DNA of 64,000 bases from JAITVM01 sp031551135 (GCA_031551135.1 JAVBOA010000026.1:74351-138350); one strand, 5' to 3'; shown: positions 51,588-60,182, numbered from the stretch's first letter. Program-made: numbers and translations. The notes: generated from the sequence alone by a model not told the origin.

Positions 51588-52173
51588 GGCGAAAATTATT
51601 GGCTTGACCGGAAATTTGGGCAGCGGAAAATCCTCTGTCACTAAAATTCTAGAAAAATATAATATTCCTGTTTTTGATTGTGATAAAATATCACATATGG
51701 AAATGCAAAGTGGCACGGAATGTTATAAAGAAATTGTGGATTTTTTCGGTGACGGAATATTGGATAATGACGGTAATATCATGCGCAAAACTTTGGGTGA
51801 AATTGTTTTTTCCGATAAAGCGAAATTAAAAAAGCTGAATGAAATAACGCATTATTATATTTGCAAAACCGTAGTAAATGGAGTTAATGAAATAATTTCT
51901 TCGGGATATAAATATATTGTTATTGACGCACCTGTTTTGATAGGCAGTGAATTGGAGAATTTTGTTGATGAAATTTGGGTAGTATATTCGGATTTTGAAA
52001 CAATGTTGAGCCGGGTATCGCAGAGAGATAATATTCAGATTGAGCAAATAAAAAAACGCTTGGAAAATCAGTTGAGCACGGAAGAATTAAAATCGCGCGC
52101 GGATTTCTTGATAGAAAATAACGGCAGTATAGAAGAGCTTGAGGAAAAAATAAAAAATTTGATTAATAAATAA
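51574..52173 (+). CDS. coaE: Dephospho-CoA kinase
   Basis: CoaE phosphorylates dephospho-CoA in the last step of CoA synthesis. The 199-residue protein has the P-loop GLTGNLGSGKSSVTKIL (about 10-26), DCDKISHMEM, and the family's lid region VVYSDFETMLSRVSQRDN (about 137-154). ATG 51574 lies inside the 3' end of polA, with GGCGGGTG upstream; an in-frame GTG at 51562 is less likely. The polA-coaE-transglycosylase order is common in Clostridia. Confidence 0.96.
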   Translation: MKQNRAKIIGLTGNLGSGKSSVTKILEKYNIPVFDCDKISHMEMQSGTECYKEIVDFFGDGILDNDGNIMRKTLGEIVFSDKAKLKKLNEITHYYICKTVVNGVNEIISSGYKYIVIDAPVLIGSELENFVDEIWVVYSDFETMLSRVSQRDNIQIEQIKKRLENQLSTEELKSRADFLIENNGSIEELEEKIKNLINK

Positions 52174-52240
52174 TTTGGAAAAGATTGATTTGTTTTATTG
52201 CTGTTTCTTTTCTTGGAATGTATTATATGGGGGAATTTAC

Positions 52241-52801
52241 TTGGCTTTAAAATCGGGCAGGAAAAGGTTCGGAATAATTTCCGTTGCCTTTGTTTTGCTT
52301 TTTATTATTTTTATTTTGATGGTGAATAAATTTTTTCCGCTGAAATATTTAGATATTATTGTGGCTAAATCAGATAAATACGCCCTTGAACCGTCTCTGG
52401 TCTGCGCTGTTATCCGCACAGAAAGCCGCTTTGAATACGATGCTGTTTCTAGAAAAAGCGCAAAGGGATTGATGCAGATAATGGAGCAAACGGCGTATTG
52501 GGCGGCAAATGAGATAGGGATGGAAAATTTCTCTTACGATAGAATTTTTGATCCGGAAATTAATATCGAAATCGGATGCTGGTATTTGAATAATTTAATA
52601 AATCAATTTGGGAGCAAAGAGCTTGCGCTGGCGGCATATAACGCCGGAAGCGGCAATCTGAGCAAATGGATTAATGACCCGGAATATTTTATTGATAATA
52701 ATAATCTCAATGATATCCCTTTTGAGGAAACACGTAATTATTTGAAAAAGGTAGCATTTTTTCAAAATATTTATGATATCAGGCTTCGCTTTCAGATTTA
52801 A
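52241..52801 (+). CDS. Membrane-anchored lytic transglycosylase (SLT type)
   Basis: Lytic transglycosylases cleave peptidoglycan glycan strands. The 186-residue protein starts at TTG 52241, behind ATGGGGG, rather than at the open-frame start 52175. It has one N-terminal membrane anchor (about 11-30) and an SLT domain. The catalytic glutamate is in VIRTESRF (about 71-78), followed by AKGLMQIM and ALAAYNAGSGNL. It is the third gene of polA-coaE-slt. The TAA stop codon overlaps the first base of a long repeat element. Confidence 0.93.
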   Translation: MALKSGRKRFGIISVAFVLLFIIFILMVNKFFPLKYLDIIVAKSDKYALEPSLVCAVIRTESRFEYDAVSRKSAKGLMQIMEQTAYWAANEIGMENFSYDRIFDPEINIEIGCWYLNNLINQFGSKELALAAYNAGSGNLSKWINDPEYFIDNNNLNDIPFEETRNYLKKVAFFQNIYDIRLRFQI

Positions 52802-52914
52802 TACTATTTTCATTTTGATAAGTAGAAAAAAATTTTTCACAGCGGAGCGTTTCGCGCAATGTTTCTAGCGCGAAATGAAATATTTTTTTCTATCCTTTAT
52901 AATGAAAATAGTAT
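52801..52914 (+). repeat. Long MITE-like element, copy 4 (114 bp, forward)
   Basis: Ends ATACTATTTTCATT and AATGAAAATAGTAT are perfect inverted repeats. The interior contains TTTTTCACAGCGGAGCG, TTTCGCGCAATGTTTC and TAGCGCGAAATGAAAT. It is nearly identical to copy 2 (14753-14866). Its first base is the last base of the transglycosylase stop codon. A short element follows two bases later. Confidence 0.93.
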
Positions 52915-52915
52915 A

Positions 52916-52949
52916 ATACTATTTCTACCTTCTATAATGCAAATAGTAT
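52916..52949 (+). repeat. Short terminal-repeat element (34 bp), tandem to copy 4
   Basis: ATACTATTTCTACC joined to TTCTATAATGCAAATAGTAT. It stands directly behind the long copy, so a long and a short member of the family lie head to tail. Confidence 0.82.
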
Positions 52950-52996
52950 AACAAAAAAATAATTCGAAAGTTTTAGAACTTTAGAGGGGCTTGTTT

Positions 52997-54679
52997 ATGA
53001 AAAAATCTTATAATAACGGACAATTAATGAAAATACCGACGGGCTTTTTTACAAAACAAAATTTTTGGCTTTACGTGCGGCAGTTTTTTTTACTGATATC
53101 TTTGATTATTCTTTGCTCATGCGGTGCGGCTGAGGAGAAAAATACAGAGGAAGAATCTCTGCCGGAGGTAGTTGTTCAAACCGAAGTTTTGAAAGAGCCT
53201 CAGGCGAATAAAGATATAACGGTTTCGATGCGCACCCCGAAAACGCTGAATCCACTTTTGAACGAAGATATAACTGTAGACAGAACTTGTAAATTAATTT
53301 TTGAAGATTTACTTACGATTGATGAATTTCAAAAGCCGATGCCGAATCTCGCCGAGTCTTATAAATTTTCCGAAGACGGCTTGGTTATAACGGTAGTATT
53401 AAAAAATGATATTCTATGGCATAACGGAGAGCATTTAACGGCTTATGACGTTGAGTTTTCGATAAATACAATAAAATCGGCAGGCGACGGAAGTATTTAC
53501 AAGAAAAAAATTACAAATATAAATTCCTGCAATGTTGTGGACGACCGAACAATTAATATTGTTTATAACAGCGTTTATGGCGGAAATGCATACAGCTTAG
53601 ATTTCCCGATTATCCCGAAGTCATATTACGGTGTTGAGCATGACTCGCTGAAGCCCGTCGGCTGCGGCGCATATAAATTTGAATATTACGAACGTGATAA
53701 GGAAATGACGCTTGTAGCAAATGAAAATTATTTCAAAGGCAAAGCATTGATTGATAAAATTTTTGTTTATTTAACGCCGAATATCGAAGCCGATAAAACT
53801 TCGTTTGAACACGGAATAATTGACGTAATTACGTCCAATATTGTTGATTTGGGAAAATATAGAGGCTCTATGGAAACGAATTACACAGCCTTTAATACTA
53901 TGTATTACGATTTTATTGGATTTAATTATGATAATCCGGTTTTTTCGGATAAGAACATAAGAAAATCGATTGCTCACATTATTTCGAAAGATGAAATTAT
54001 TGAATCGGTTTATTTGGGACATGCGCTTTCTACTTTAATGCCAATAAATCCAAACTCTTGGCTATATGAGCCGGAATTGTCGGATTTTAATTTTAATTCA
54101 AAGCTATCTGAAGAATTGATTATCGAATCGGGTTATACCGCCGGAGAAGAGGGAATCCTCACAAAAACTACTGAAACCGGAAAATTAACATTGAATTTCA
54201 GAATCCTTGTTAATTTGGAAAATGCCGAAAGAGTTAAACTAGCGGATATACTTAAAAAAAATTTGGCTGCAATTGGCGTAAAATCGGAAATCATAAATGT
54301 TCCGTTTGAGGAATATAATAGTAAGATTGCTAACAGAGAATTTGACATAATAATCGGCGGATATAATCTGGACGTTTTTCCGGATTTGACTTTTTTATTT
54401 GAAACTTCGTCTATAGAAAAAGGCACAAATATTTTTAAATACTCAAATCCGGAGATGGACGCGAAATTATCGATGGTGCGCTCTTCCAAAAACGACCAAG
54501 AGCTGAAAGCAAATATCAAAGATATACAAAGACTTATTGCAGAAGAAATACCTTGTATATCGATAGTTTTTCGGAATTCGGCGCTTTTGACGAATAAAAA
54601 TATTTACGGGGAAATTATGCCTACAATTAATAATGTTTATAACAATATCCAGCAATGGTTTGTTTATGATGAGGAGTGA
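52997..54679 (+). CDS. Solute-binding lipoprotein (peptide/nickel ABC type, family 5)
   Basis: This 560-residue extracytoplasmic lipoprotein matches the SBP family 5 (OppA-like). The N-terminus has a cytoplasmic stretch, a hydrophobic segment (about 26-43) and a lipobox near LIILCSCG. The mature domain has TPKTLNPLLNEDITVDR, LAESYKFSEDGLVITVVLKNDILWHNGE and LTAYDVEFSIN, which are typical. No permease or ATPase genes for oligopeptide uptake are adjacent. ATG 52997 follows GAGGGGC by about 6 bases; TTG 52991 is in frame but too close. Confidence 0.9.
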   Translation: MKKSYNNGQLMKIPTGFFTKQNFWLYVRQFFLLISLIILCSCGAAEEKNTEEESLPEVVVQTEVLKEPQANKDITVSMRTPKTLNPLLNEDITVDRTCKLIFEDLLTIDEFQKPMPNLAESYKFSEDGLVITVVLKNDILWHNGEHLTAYDVEFSINTIKSAGDGSIYKKKITNINSCNVVDDRTINIVYNSVYGGNAYSLDFPIIPKSYYGVEHDSLKPVGCGAYKFEYYERDKEMTLVANENYFKGKALIDKIFVYLTPNIEADKTSFEHGIIDVITSNIVDLGKYRGSMETNYTAFNTMYYDFIGFNYDNPVFSDKNIRKSIAHIISKDEIIESVYLGHALSTLMPINPNSWLYEPELSDFNFNSKLSEELIIESGYTAGEEGILTKTTETGKLTLNFRILVNLENAERVKLADILKKNLAAIGVKSEIINVPFEEYNSKIANREFDIIIGGYNLDVFPDLTFLFETSSIEKGTNIFKYSNPEMDAKLSMVRSSKNDQELKANIKDIQRLIAEEIPCISIVFRNSALLTNKNIYGEIMPTINNVYNNIQQWFVYDEE

Positions 54680-54684
54680 ATTGC

Positions 54685-55617
54685 TTGGAACAAAGACATA
54701 ATTTTCTGACAGACGAATGGATTTTTGTGGCACCCGAAAGATTGGCAAGACCGCAGCATTTTATTTCTAGAACAAGCGAATTGAATACGCAGGACGAAAA
54801 TTGTCCTTTTTGTCCGCATAACTGTGAAATGATTGACAGATATATTTATATCAGCGAAGATAAGCGTGTTTGTATCGTGCCGAATAAATATCCGGTTGCG
54901 TCTGAAATGAGTTTATCCGGTTTTGGAATACATGATGTAGTAATCGAAACCCCTCTCCACGATGAAAAGCTTGCTTTTTTTTCGCATCATGATATTTATC
55001 TGTATTTAGATTCTATAAAACAGCGGATGCTGGAATTAAGTGATAATAATAAAGTAAAGTATATACAGGTTTTCAAAAATGAAGGCCTAAAAGGCGGAGC
55101 CAGCATTTATCATTCACATTCGCAGATTTTGGCTATGCCGATAATTTCGAAAAAGCAAAATATTATAAATTCCAATTTTAAAAAATTTTATCTTGAGCAT
55201 AAAAAATGCTATTTGTGTGATGAATTAAACAAATTGGCGGATTTGAAAATTTATGAAAATGATTATTTCGTGGCGTTTTCGCCGTTTGCGTCCAATTATG
55301 CTTATGGACTTAACATCGCTCCGAAAAACCATATATCGGATTTTAAGGATTTTGATTCTAGTCATTTGATGGGATTGGCGGATATTTTAAAAAAAGTTCT
55401 TATGGCATATTATAAAATTTACGACAATTTTAATTATAATATTTGCTTTCAAAATGCGCCGTATAATTCGAATCGCAGCTTTAATCATTTTTATATTGAA
55501 ATTATACCAAGGATGGGGCAATTTGCGGGGTTTGAGCTTTCTACGGGATGCTTCATAAACCCTGTTGATGTTTATTTTGCCGCGAAAACTATTAGGGGGA
55601 AAATTGATGAAAACTAG
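54685..55617 (+). CDS. galT: Galactose-1-phosphate uridylyltransferase-like protein
   Basis: This GalT-family enzyme of the HIT superfamily transfers UMP between hexose-1-phosphates. The 310-residue protein has ENCPFCPHNCEMI (zinc-type CxxC), the active-site HSHSQILAMP (HxHxQ) and a second half with CYLCDEL and NHFYIEIIPRMGQFAGFELSTG, as in GalT. It is nearer the short, single-type GalT proteins of Clostridia than to classical GalT, so its true substrate is uncertain. TTG 54685 lies 9 bases after GATGAGGAG; GTG 54676 is too close to it. It overlaps ddl by 11 bases. Confidence 0.83.
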   Translation: MEQRHNFLTDEWIFVAPERLARPQHFISRTSELNTQDENCPFCPHNCEMIDRYIYISEDKRVCIVPNKYPVASEMSLSGFGIHDVVIETPLHDEKLAFFSHHDIYLYLDSIKQRMLELSDNNKVKYIQVFKNEGLKGGASIYHSHSQILAMPIISKKQNIINSNFKKFYLEHKKCYLCDELNKLADLKIYENDYFVAFSPFASNYAYGLNIAPKNHISDFKDFDSSHLMGLADILKKVLMAYYKIYDNFNYNICFQNAPYNSNRSFNHFYIEIIPRMGQFAGFELSTGCFINPVDVYFAAKTIRGKIDEN

Positions 55618-56548
55618 AAAGACCAGAGTTTGTGTGCTGTCAGGCGGGGATTCTATCGAGCGGGATATTTCAATTTTATCTTGCAACGAAATTATGAATT
55701 TTATAGATAGAAAAAAATATGACGTAATTAATATTGAAGTTCCTGAAACAAAAGATACGTCTTGGGTATATTCTCTTTTGGCTTATTGTCCGGACATCGT
55801 TTTGATTGCAATGCATGGCGGGAAGGGCGAAAATGGCTCTGTGCAGGGATTTTTGGAATGTATTTCGGTGCCTTATGTCGGCAGCAAAGTTTTGGCTTCG
55901 GCGATTTCTATGGATAAGGAAATCTGCAAAACAATAATGAGAGCAAATAATATTCCGGTTGTGGAAGGTATTTCTATACATATAAACGATAATTTAATTG
56001 AATATAAAGAACGGATTGAAGAAATTACGTATCCGATTTTAGTAAAACCAAATTCCGGAGGCGGAAGCATTGGTATATCGATTGCTCAAAATTATAAAGA
56101 ACTGCTTTTAGCTATAGAAAACGGATTTAAATTCGACTCGACTCTTATTTTGGAAAAATACATAAAGGGCAAAGAAGTTGCTTGCGCGATAATTCAAGAT
56201 AAAAACGGAATTGACGTGCTTAATATTTTGGATATCGATTCTTCCAATAACTTTTACGATTTCAAATCGAAATACTTGGATACCGTGAATTATATAAATT
56301 TTTCCGAACTCCCGGATTATCAGAAGACTATGATAAAGGAAATCGGGAAAAAATTATTCAGGGTTTTGAATTGCAGGGGGATTGCCGTTGTTGATATGAT
56401 TATCAATGAGGAACAGATTTATGTTTTGGAAATCAATACTTTGCCGGGGTTTACTTCAAAATCCATAATTCCGAAATCTATTTCAAATAAAAAGGATTTT
56501 AAAAAATTTTTAACCGAATTAATTGAGTTTGAATTGGAAAAACATTGA
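55607..56548 (+). CDS. ddl: D-alanine-D-alanine ligase
   Basis: Ddl makes the D-Ala-D-Ala dipeptide for peptidoglycan. The 313-residue ATP-grasp protein shows VCVLSGGDSIERDISI (about 8-23), IAMHGGKGENGSVQGFLE, the ATP-binding YPILVKPNSGGGSIGI and the C-terminal metal-binding LEINTLPGFTSKSIIP. ATG 55607 follows AGGGGGA; it lies inside the 3' end of galT. The gene is normal in length. Confidence 0.95.
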   Translation: MKTRKTRVCVLSGGDSIERDISILSCNEIMNFIDRKKYDVINIEVPETKDTSWVYSLLAYCPDIVLIAMHGGKGENGSVQGFLECISVPYVGSKVLASAISMDKEICKTIMRANNIPVVEGISIHINDNLIEYKERIEEITYPILVKPNSGGGSIGISIAQNYKELLLAIENGFKFDSTLILEKYIKGKEVACAIIQDKNGIDVLNILDIDSSNNFYDFKSKYLDTVNYINFSELPDYQKTMIKEIGKKLFRVLNCRGIAVVDMIINEEQIYVLEINTLPGFTSKSIIPKSISNKKDFKKFLTELIEFELEKH

Positions 56549-56556
56549 ATTTAAAA

Positions 56557-56578
56557 TTTTAACAATTTATTGTTAAAA
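56557..56578 (+). terminator. AT-rich hairpin after ddl
   Basis: TTTTAACAA and TTGTTAAAA form a perfect 9-bp stem with a TTTA loop. There is no GC-rich stem, so its strength as a terminator is doubtful. Confidence 0.45.
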
Positions 56579-56773
56579 TGCAACAGCGAAGATTTAAGAG
56601 AAGCTTATTGATTTTTGGCTTTTTTTCGGTTATAGTAATTATAACAAATTTCGAAAAATATTTTTGTAAAATTTTTCTGAAAAAGCTTTATGAATATGTA
56701 GTTAAAACTACTGCAAAGGAAGGTGATTTTTGTGGACGCAGATGGACTGCCCAGTTGCTTTTTATTAAAATCT

Positions 56774-56806
56774 AAGCCAAAGGTCTGCGAGAATCGCTTT
56801 TGGCTT
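56774..56806 (+). terminator. Hairpin upstream of corA-like gene
   Basis: AAGCCAAAG pairs with CTTTTGGCTT around a 14-base loop. It lies 19 bases before the CorA-type start. It has no T run and may be an attenuator or a weak terminator. The 276-base ddl to corA gap otherwise holds only a doubtful small frame. Confidence 0.55.
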
Positions 56807-56824
56807 CATAAAGGATGATGTTTT

Positions 56825-57763
56825 ATGATGAATATTTATATTTCTAAAGATAAAAGCTTGGTAGATATTGAAGAAATCGTTGACGGATGTTGGGTTAATT
56901 TGATAAATCCAAGCGAAAAAGAAATAGAATATGTTTCGAATTCATTGAAAATTGAGTCGGATTTTATAAATGCGGGCTTGGACGAAGAAGAACGTTCCCG
57001 AATCGAATTGGATGACGAGACCGGAAACCTTTTGATTGTTATAGACATGCCGGTTTGCGAAATAGAAAAAGACTCCCGAATTTATACAACTTTCCCGATT
57101 GCAATAATTTTTACAAAAGAAGCGATTGTTACAATCTGCTTGAAAGAGTCCGTATTAATAAAATCGTTTTCGGACGGGCGTACAAAGACCTTTTTTACTT
57201 ATAAAAAATCCAGATTTGTTTTGCAAATTCTGCATAAAAACGCCACGCTTTTTCTGCAATTTTTGCGGCAGATAGAAAAACATAGCAATATCGTAAAATC
57301 CGAAATTCATAAATCCATGCGTAATAAAGAAATTATTCAATTGCTCGATTTGGAAAACTCGCTTGTCTATTTCAATACATCTTTAAAATCAAATGAACTT
57401 GTTATGGAAAAATTGCTGAGATACGATTTTATAAAAAAATATCCCGAAGATACCGAATTGCTTGAAGATACGATAATCGAAAATAAACAGGCGATAGAAA
57501 TGGCGAAAATTTACAGTGATATTTTGGGCGGAACAATGGACGCGTTTGCTTCCATAATCTCTAACAATTTGAATATTGTTATGAAATTTCTGACTTCTGT
57601 TACGATTATCATGGCGGTGCCGCAGACGATTTTCAGTTTTTTCGGACAGAATGTTTATTGGCCTTTTGAAAATTTAAAATCCGCTTCTCTGATTATTTTG
57701 GTGCTTACTTTATTTATTTGTGCCGTAATGGCGTATGTTATGAATAAAAGAAAAATGTTTTGA
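56825..57763 (+). CDS. CorA-family divalent-metal transporter with GQN signature
   Basis: A 312-residue CorA-family channel. The soluble N-terminal domain (about 1-240) contains IIENKQAIEMAKIYSDILGG and is followed by two C-terminal membrane segments (about 252-272 and 286-306). The selectivity signature at the end of the first segment, usually GMN, reads GQN here (residues 274-276, FFGQNVYWPF). GMN is essential for Mg2+ transport in studied CorA proteins, so selectivity or function may differ. AAGGATGATG precedes the ATG. Confidence 0.88.
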   Translation: MMNIYISKDKSLVDIEEIVDGCWVNLINPSEKEIEYVSNSLKIESDFINAGLDEEERSRIELDDETGNLLIVIDMPVCEIEKDSRIYTTFPIAIIFTKEAIVTICLKESVLIKSFSDGRTKTFFTYKKSRFVLQILHKNATLFLQFLRQIEKHSNIVKSEIHKSMRNKEIIQLLDLENSLVYFNTSLKSNELVMEKLLRYDFIKKYPEDTELLEDTIIENKQAIEMAKIYSDILGGTMDAFASIISNNLNIVMKFLTSVTIIMAVPQTIFSFFGQNVYWPFENLKSASLIILVLTLFICAVMAYVMNKRKMF

Positions 57764-57772
57764 ACAAAATTC

Positions 57773-57807
57773 AAGTTCGGTGAAATTTTACCGGACTTTT
57801 ATTTTTG
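57773..57807 (+). terminator. Terminator after corA-like gene
   Basis: AAGTTCGGT and ACCGGACTT form a 9-bp stem with one G-T pair around GAAATTTT and run into TTTATTTTT. Confidence 0.85.
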
Positions 57808-57830
57808 AAAAAAATAAAAGTCCTCACTTT

Positions 57831-57944
57831 ATACTATTTTTAATATAAAGGATAGAAAAAAATATTTCATTTCGCGCTAGAAACATTGCGCGAAACGCTC
57901 CGCTGTGAAAAAATTTTTTCTACTTATCAAAATGAAAATAGTAT
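57831..57944 (-). repeat. Long MITE-like element, copy 5 (114 bp, reverse)
   Basis: ATACTATTTTTAATATAAAG at the left and AAAATGAAAATAGTAT at the right. The interior is TTTCATTTCGCGCTAGAAAC and TTGCGCGAAACGCTCCGC then TGTGAAAAAA, the reverse complement of copies 2 and 4. It lies between the convergent corA and ABC-permease genes; the permease stop is 4 bases away. Confidence 0.92.
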
Positions 57945-57947
57945 TAT

Positions 57948-59159
57948 TTATACAACCGTACGTCTTCTTTGCGCCAAATATGTGAGCAGACTCGCTGCGG
58001 CGATAATTGCCAGACCGACTAAAAACGCTGCCGCTAAATATGGCAATGGTTGTCCGAAAAAGTTATAAGCTTTAGTACCGCCGATTATTGTGTTCACTAC
58101 GGCAAGCGCGCCGAAATGGAAATCCTTTAACGGCCAGAGTATAGCCTCGGCTGCGCCTCTGATATAGCCTGCGAATACACCTCCGATTAAAATAACAATT
58201 CCAAGCCCAAAAGCAGTGCTGTGATTTTTCACTCTTGTGGAGACAAACGCAAGCGTCATTCCGAAGGCTAAAGAAACAAAAATCAGCCAAAGTGCACTGA
58301 GAGCCACAATTCCTCCGACTGTCATATCAAGCATTGAATACTGCATGACTTCAATACATCGAGCCGGAGCGGAAAGTCCGCCGAGGTCACGTACTCCGAC
58401 AAAAAGTCCGGCTGAAAATCCCAGAATATAAACAGCGGCGATTATGACGGAAGTCGCGGCGGCGGCGAAAAGCTTTGCACTTACGATTTCCAAGCGTCCT
58501 TTCAGAGAACACAAAATAATACTGTCCATATCTGTTTTTACTTCCTGCGTGAACAGCGGCGAAATGAAAAAAGAAATTACCATAAACAGCAGCATTATGA
58601 CAAACATTCCGTCAAACGCAATGAAAAAATTATTCCAATATGGAATATCGGCGTAAACCGGCTCACCCAAATTGTTTTCGCTGTTGAGGCGGTTTTTGTA
58701 ATATCGGTATTTATAGCTTTCTGCCTTGCCTGAGGATTCCAGCTTGGAGATTTTTTTCTCAAGAGGGTAGACTCCTATAATATTGTTTTCATTTTGTTCG
58801 GCTGGACCGTTCCAATATAAATAAACTCTTTCGCCTAAGGATTTATATTGAAAATGAAATTTTAAAACAGGGTTGGAATTAATAGCTCTTTGCAATTCAT
58901 CACCCTTGCCGTGTTCGGCGACTGTAGCTTCGCAAATCACTATTGATTTTTCATATTGTTCTTGGCTGAACTTACCTGAATATTCTTTTTTAAGCTCTTC
59001 AGCCTCTTTAATCATCTCCGCTGTCGGCTCTTTCGTTCCTTCACCGCCCAGCGATACAAAAAAACCTAAAGCAAAATATAGACCGAACAGCAAAGCAAGC
59101 AAAATAACTCTTGGTTTATTTAAGAGTAGTTTTTTCATTTCATATTTAAAGAGCTTCAT
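57948..59159 (-). CDS. ABC-2 type permease with a large extracytoplasmic loop
   Basis: A 403-residue ABC-2 permease. A first membrane segment (about 14-33) is followed by an external domain (about 35-170, rich in Glu/Lys/Tyr) and five or six C-terminal membrane segments (about 180-395). The layout fits exporters with a fused ATPase partner next door. It overlaps the ATPase gene by four bases (ATGA). The product or substrate exported is unknown. Confidence 0.85.
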   Translation of the reverse strand: MKLFKYEMKKLLLNKPRVILLALLFGLYFALGFFVSLGGEGTKEPTAEMIKEAEELKKEYSGKFSQEQYEKSIVICEATVAEHGKGDELQRAINSNPVLKFHFQYKSLGERVYLYWNGPAEQNENNIIGVYPLEKKISKLESSGKAESYKYRYYKNRLNSENNLGEPVYADIPYWNNFFIAFDGMFVIMLLFMVISFFISPLFTQEVKTDMDSIILCSLKGRLEIVSAKLFAAAATSVIIAAVYILGFSAGLFVGVRDLGGLSAPARCIEVMQYSMLDMTVGGIVALSALWLIFVSLAFGMTLAFVSTRVKNHSTAFGLGIVILIGGVFAGYIRGAAEAILWPLKDFHFGALAVVNTIIGGTKAYNFFGQPLPYLAAAFLVGLAIIAAASLLTYLAQRRRTVV

Positions 59160-60034
59160 ATACTGTCGCCTCCTATGCCTGTAAATTCATAAAGATAAGC
59201 ATCCTCTAAAGCAGGCGGAGCTGAAACGGCATCCGGCAAAGGTTTTTCGTCTGCCACAATCCGTACCTCTATATTTTTTCCCATAGGAACAACGTTGCTG
59301 ATAATGTGGTTTTCTTGAAACTCAACTAATTCGTCTATCGTCATTAACACTGTCCATACTTTTCCTTCCATTGCGTCTATGAAACTCTGATTTGTTTCAA
59401 CGCTGACGATTTTGCCGTCTTTAATCATGATTGTTTGCTTCGCGATAGAATCTATATCCGGAACGATATGTGTCGATAAAAGAACCGTTCTGTCGCGTGA
59501 GAATATCGAAACCAGATTGCGGAATTTTATGCGCTCATGCGGGTCAAGTCCGGCTGTCGGCTCGTCCAAAATTAATATTTCGGGGTCATTCAAAAGAGCT
59601 TGCGCTATTCCCAAACGCCGTTTCATACCGCCGGAATAATTGATACATTTTCGATTTAAATCATCGGATAAATGCACTTTTTTCGCAAGCTCACGGATTT
59701 TGTTTTCACATTCAGAGCCTTTAAGACCTTTTAGTGCTGCAACAAAGCGCAAATAATCAAGCCCCGAAAAATCCGGATAAAAATCCAGTGATTGCGGAAG
59801 ATATCCTAATTTCGAGCGGTATTCGCGGTCGCAGGATTTTCTGTTTTTGCCGTTTATTAAAATATCACCGCCGCTTGCATTCATAACACCGGCCAAAATG
59901 CGAATCAAAGTACTTTTGCCGGCGCCGTTCGGCCCGAGCAAGCCATAAACTCCGTTTTCCATTTCAAAACTTACATTTTTTAAGGCTTGTTTTTTTCCAT
60001 AATTTTTACTGACATTTTGTATTGTTAATTTCAA
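59156..60034 (-). CDS. ABC transporter ATP-binding protein
   Basis: A 292-residue ABC ATPase. Walker A is GPNGAGKSTLIRIL (about 34-47), the signature INYSGGMKRRLGIAQ (about 128-142), Walker B EILILDEPTAGLDP (about 150-163), and the switch histidine lies in VLLSTHIVPD. The TTG at 60034 has a strong GGGAGGA site upstream on the minus strand; the longer frame to 60124 has none. It drives the adjacent permease. A long repeat element lies 35 bases upstream of its start. Confidence 0.93.
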   Translation of the reverse strand: MKLTIQNVSKNYGKKQALKNVSFEMENGVYGLLGPNGAGKSTLIRILAGVMNASGGDILINGKNRKSCDREYRSKLGYLPQSLDFYPDFSGLDYLRFVAALKGLKGSECENKIRELAKKVHLSDDLNRKCINYSGGMKRRLGIAQALLNDPEILILDEPTAGLDPHERIKFRNLVSIFSRDRTVLLSTHIVPDIDSIAKQTIMIKDGKIVSVETNQSFIDAMEGKVWTVLMTIDELVEFQENHIISNVVPMGKNIEVRIVADEKPLPDAVSAPPALEDAYLYEFTGIGGDSI

Positions 60035-60068
60035 AAAATTTCCTCCCTCAATTTGGAGTTTTAATTTT

Positions 60069-60182
60069 ATACTATTTTCAATATAAAGGATAGAAAAAAA
60101 TATTTCATTTCGCGCTGGAAACATTGCTCGAAACGCTCCGCTGTGAAAAATTTTTTTCTACTTATCAAAATGAAAATAGTAT
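60069..60182 (-). repeat. Long MITE-like element, copy 6 (114 bp, reverse)
   Basis: ATACTATTTTCAATATAAAG at the left and AAAATGAAAATAGTAT at the right, with TTTCATTTCGCGCTGGAAAC and GCTCGAAACGCTCCGC inside. It is very close to copy 5. It lies between the divergent ABC ATPase gene and the asp23-type gene and would be inside the leader of the former. Confidence 0.92.

Noticed and set aside
56578..56775. 65-residue hydrophobic open frame upstream of corA-like gene
   Set aside because: The start has no Shine-Dalgarno site and lies in the arm of an AT-rich hairpin. One possible membrane segment is not enough to call a gene.
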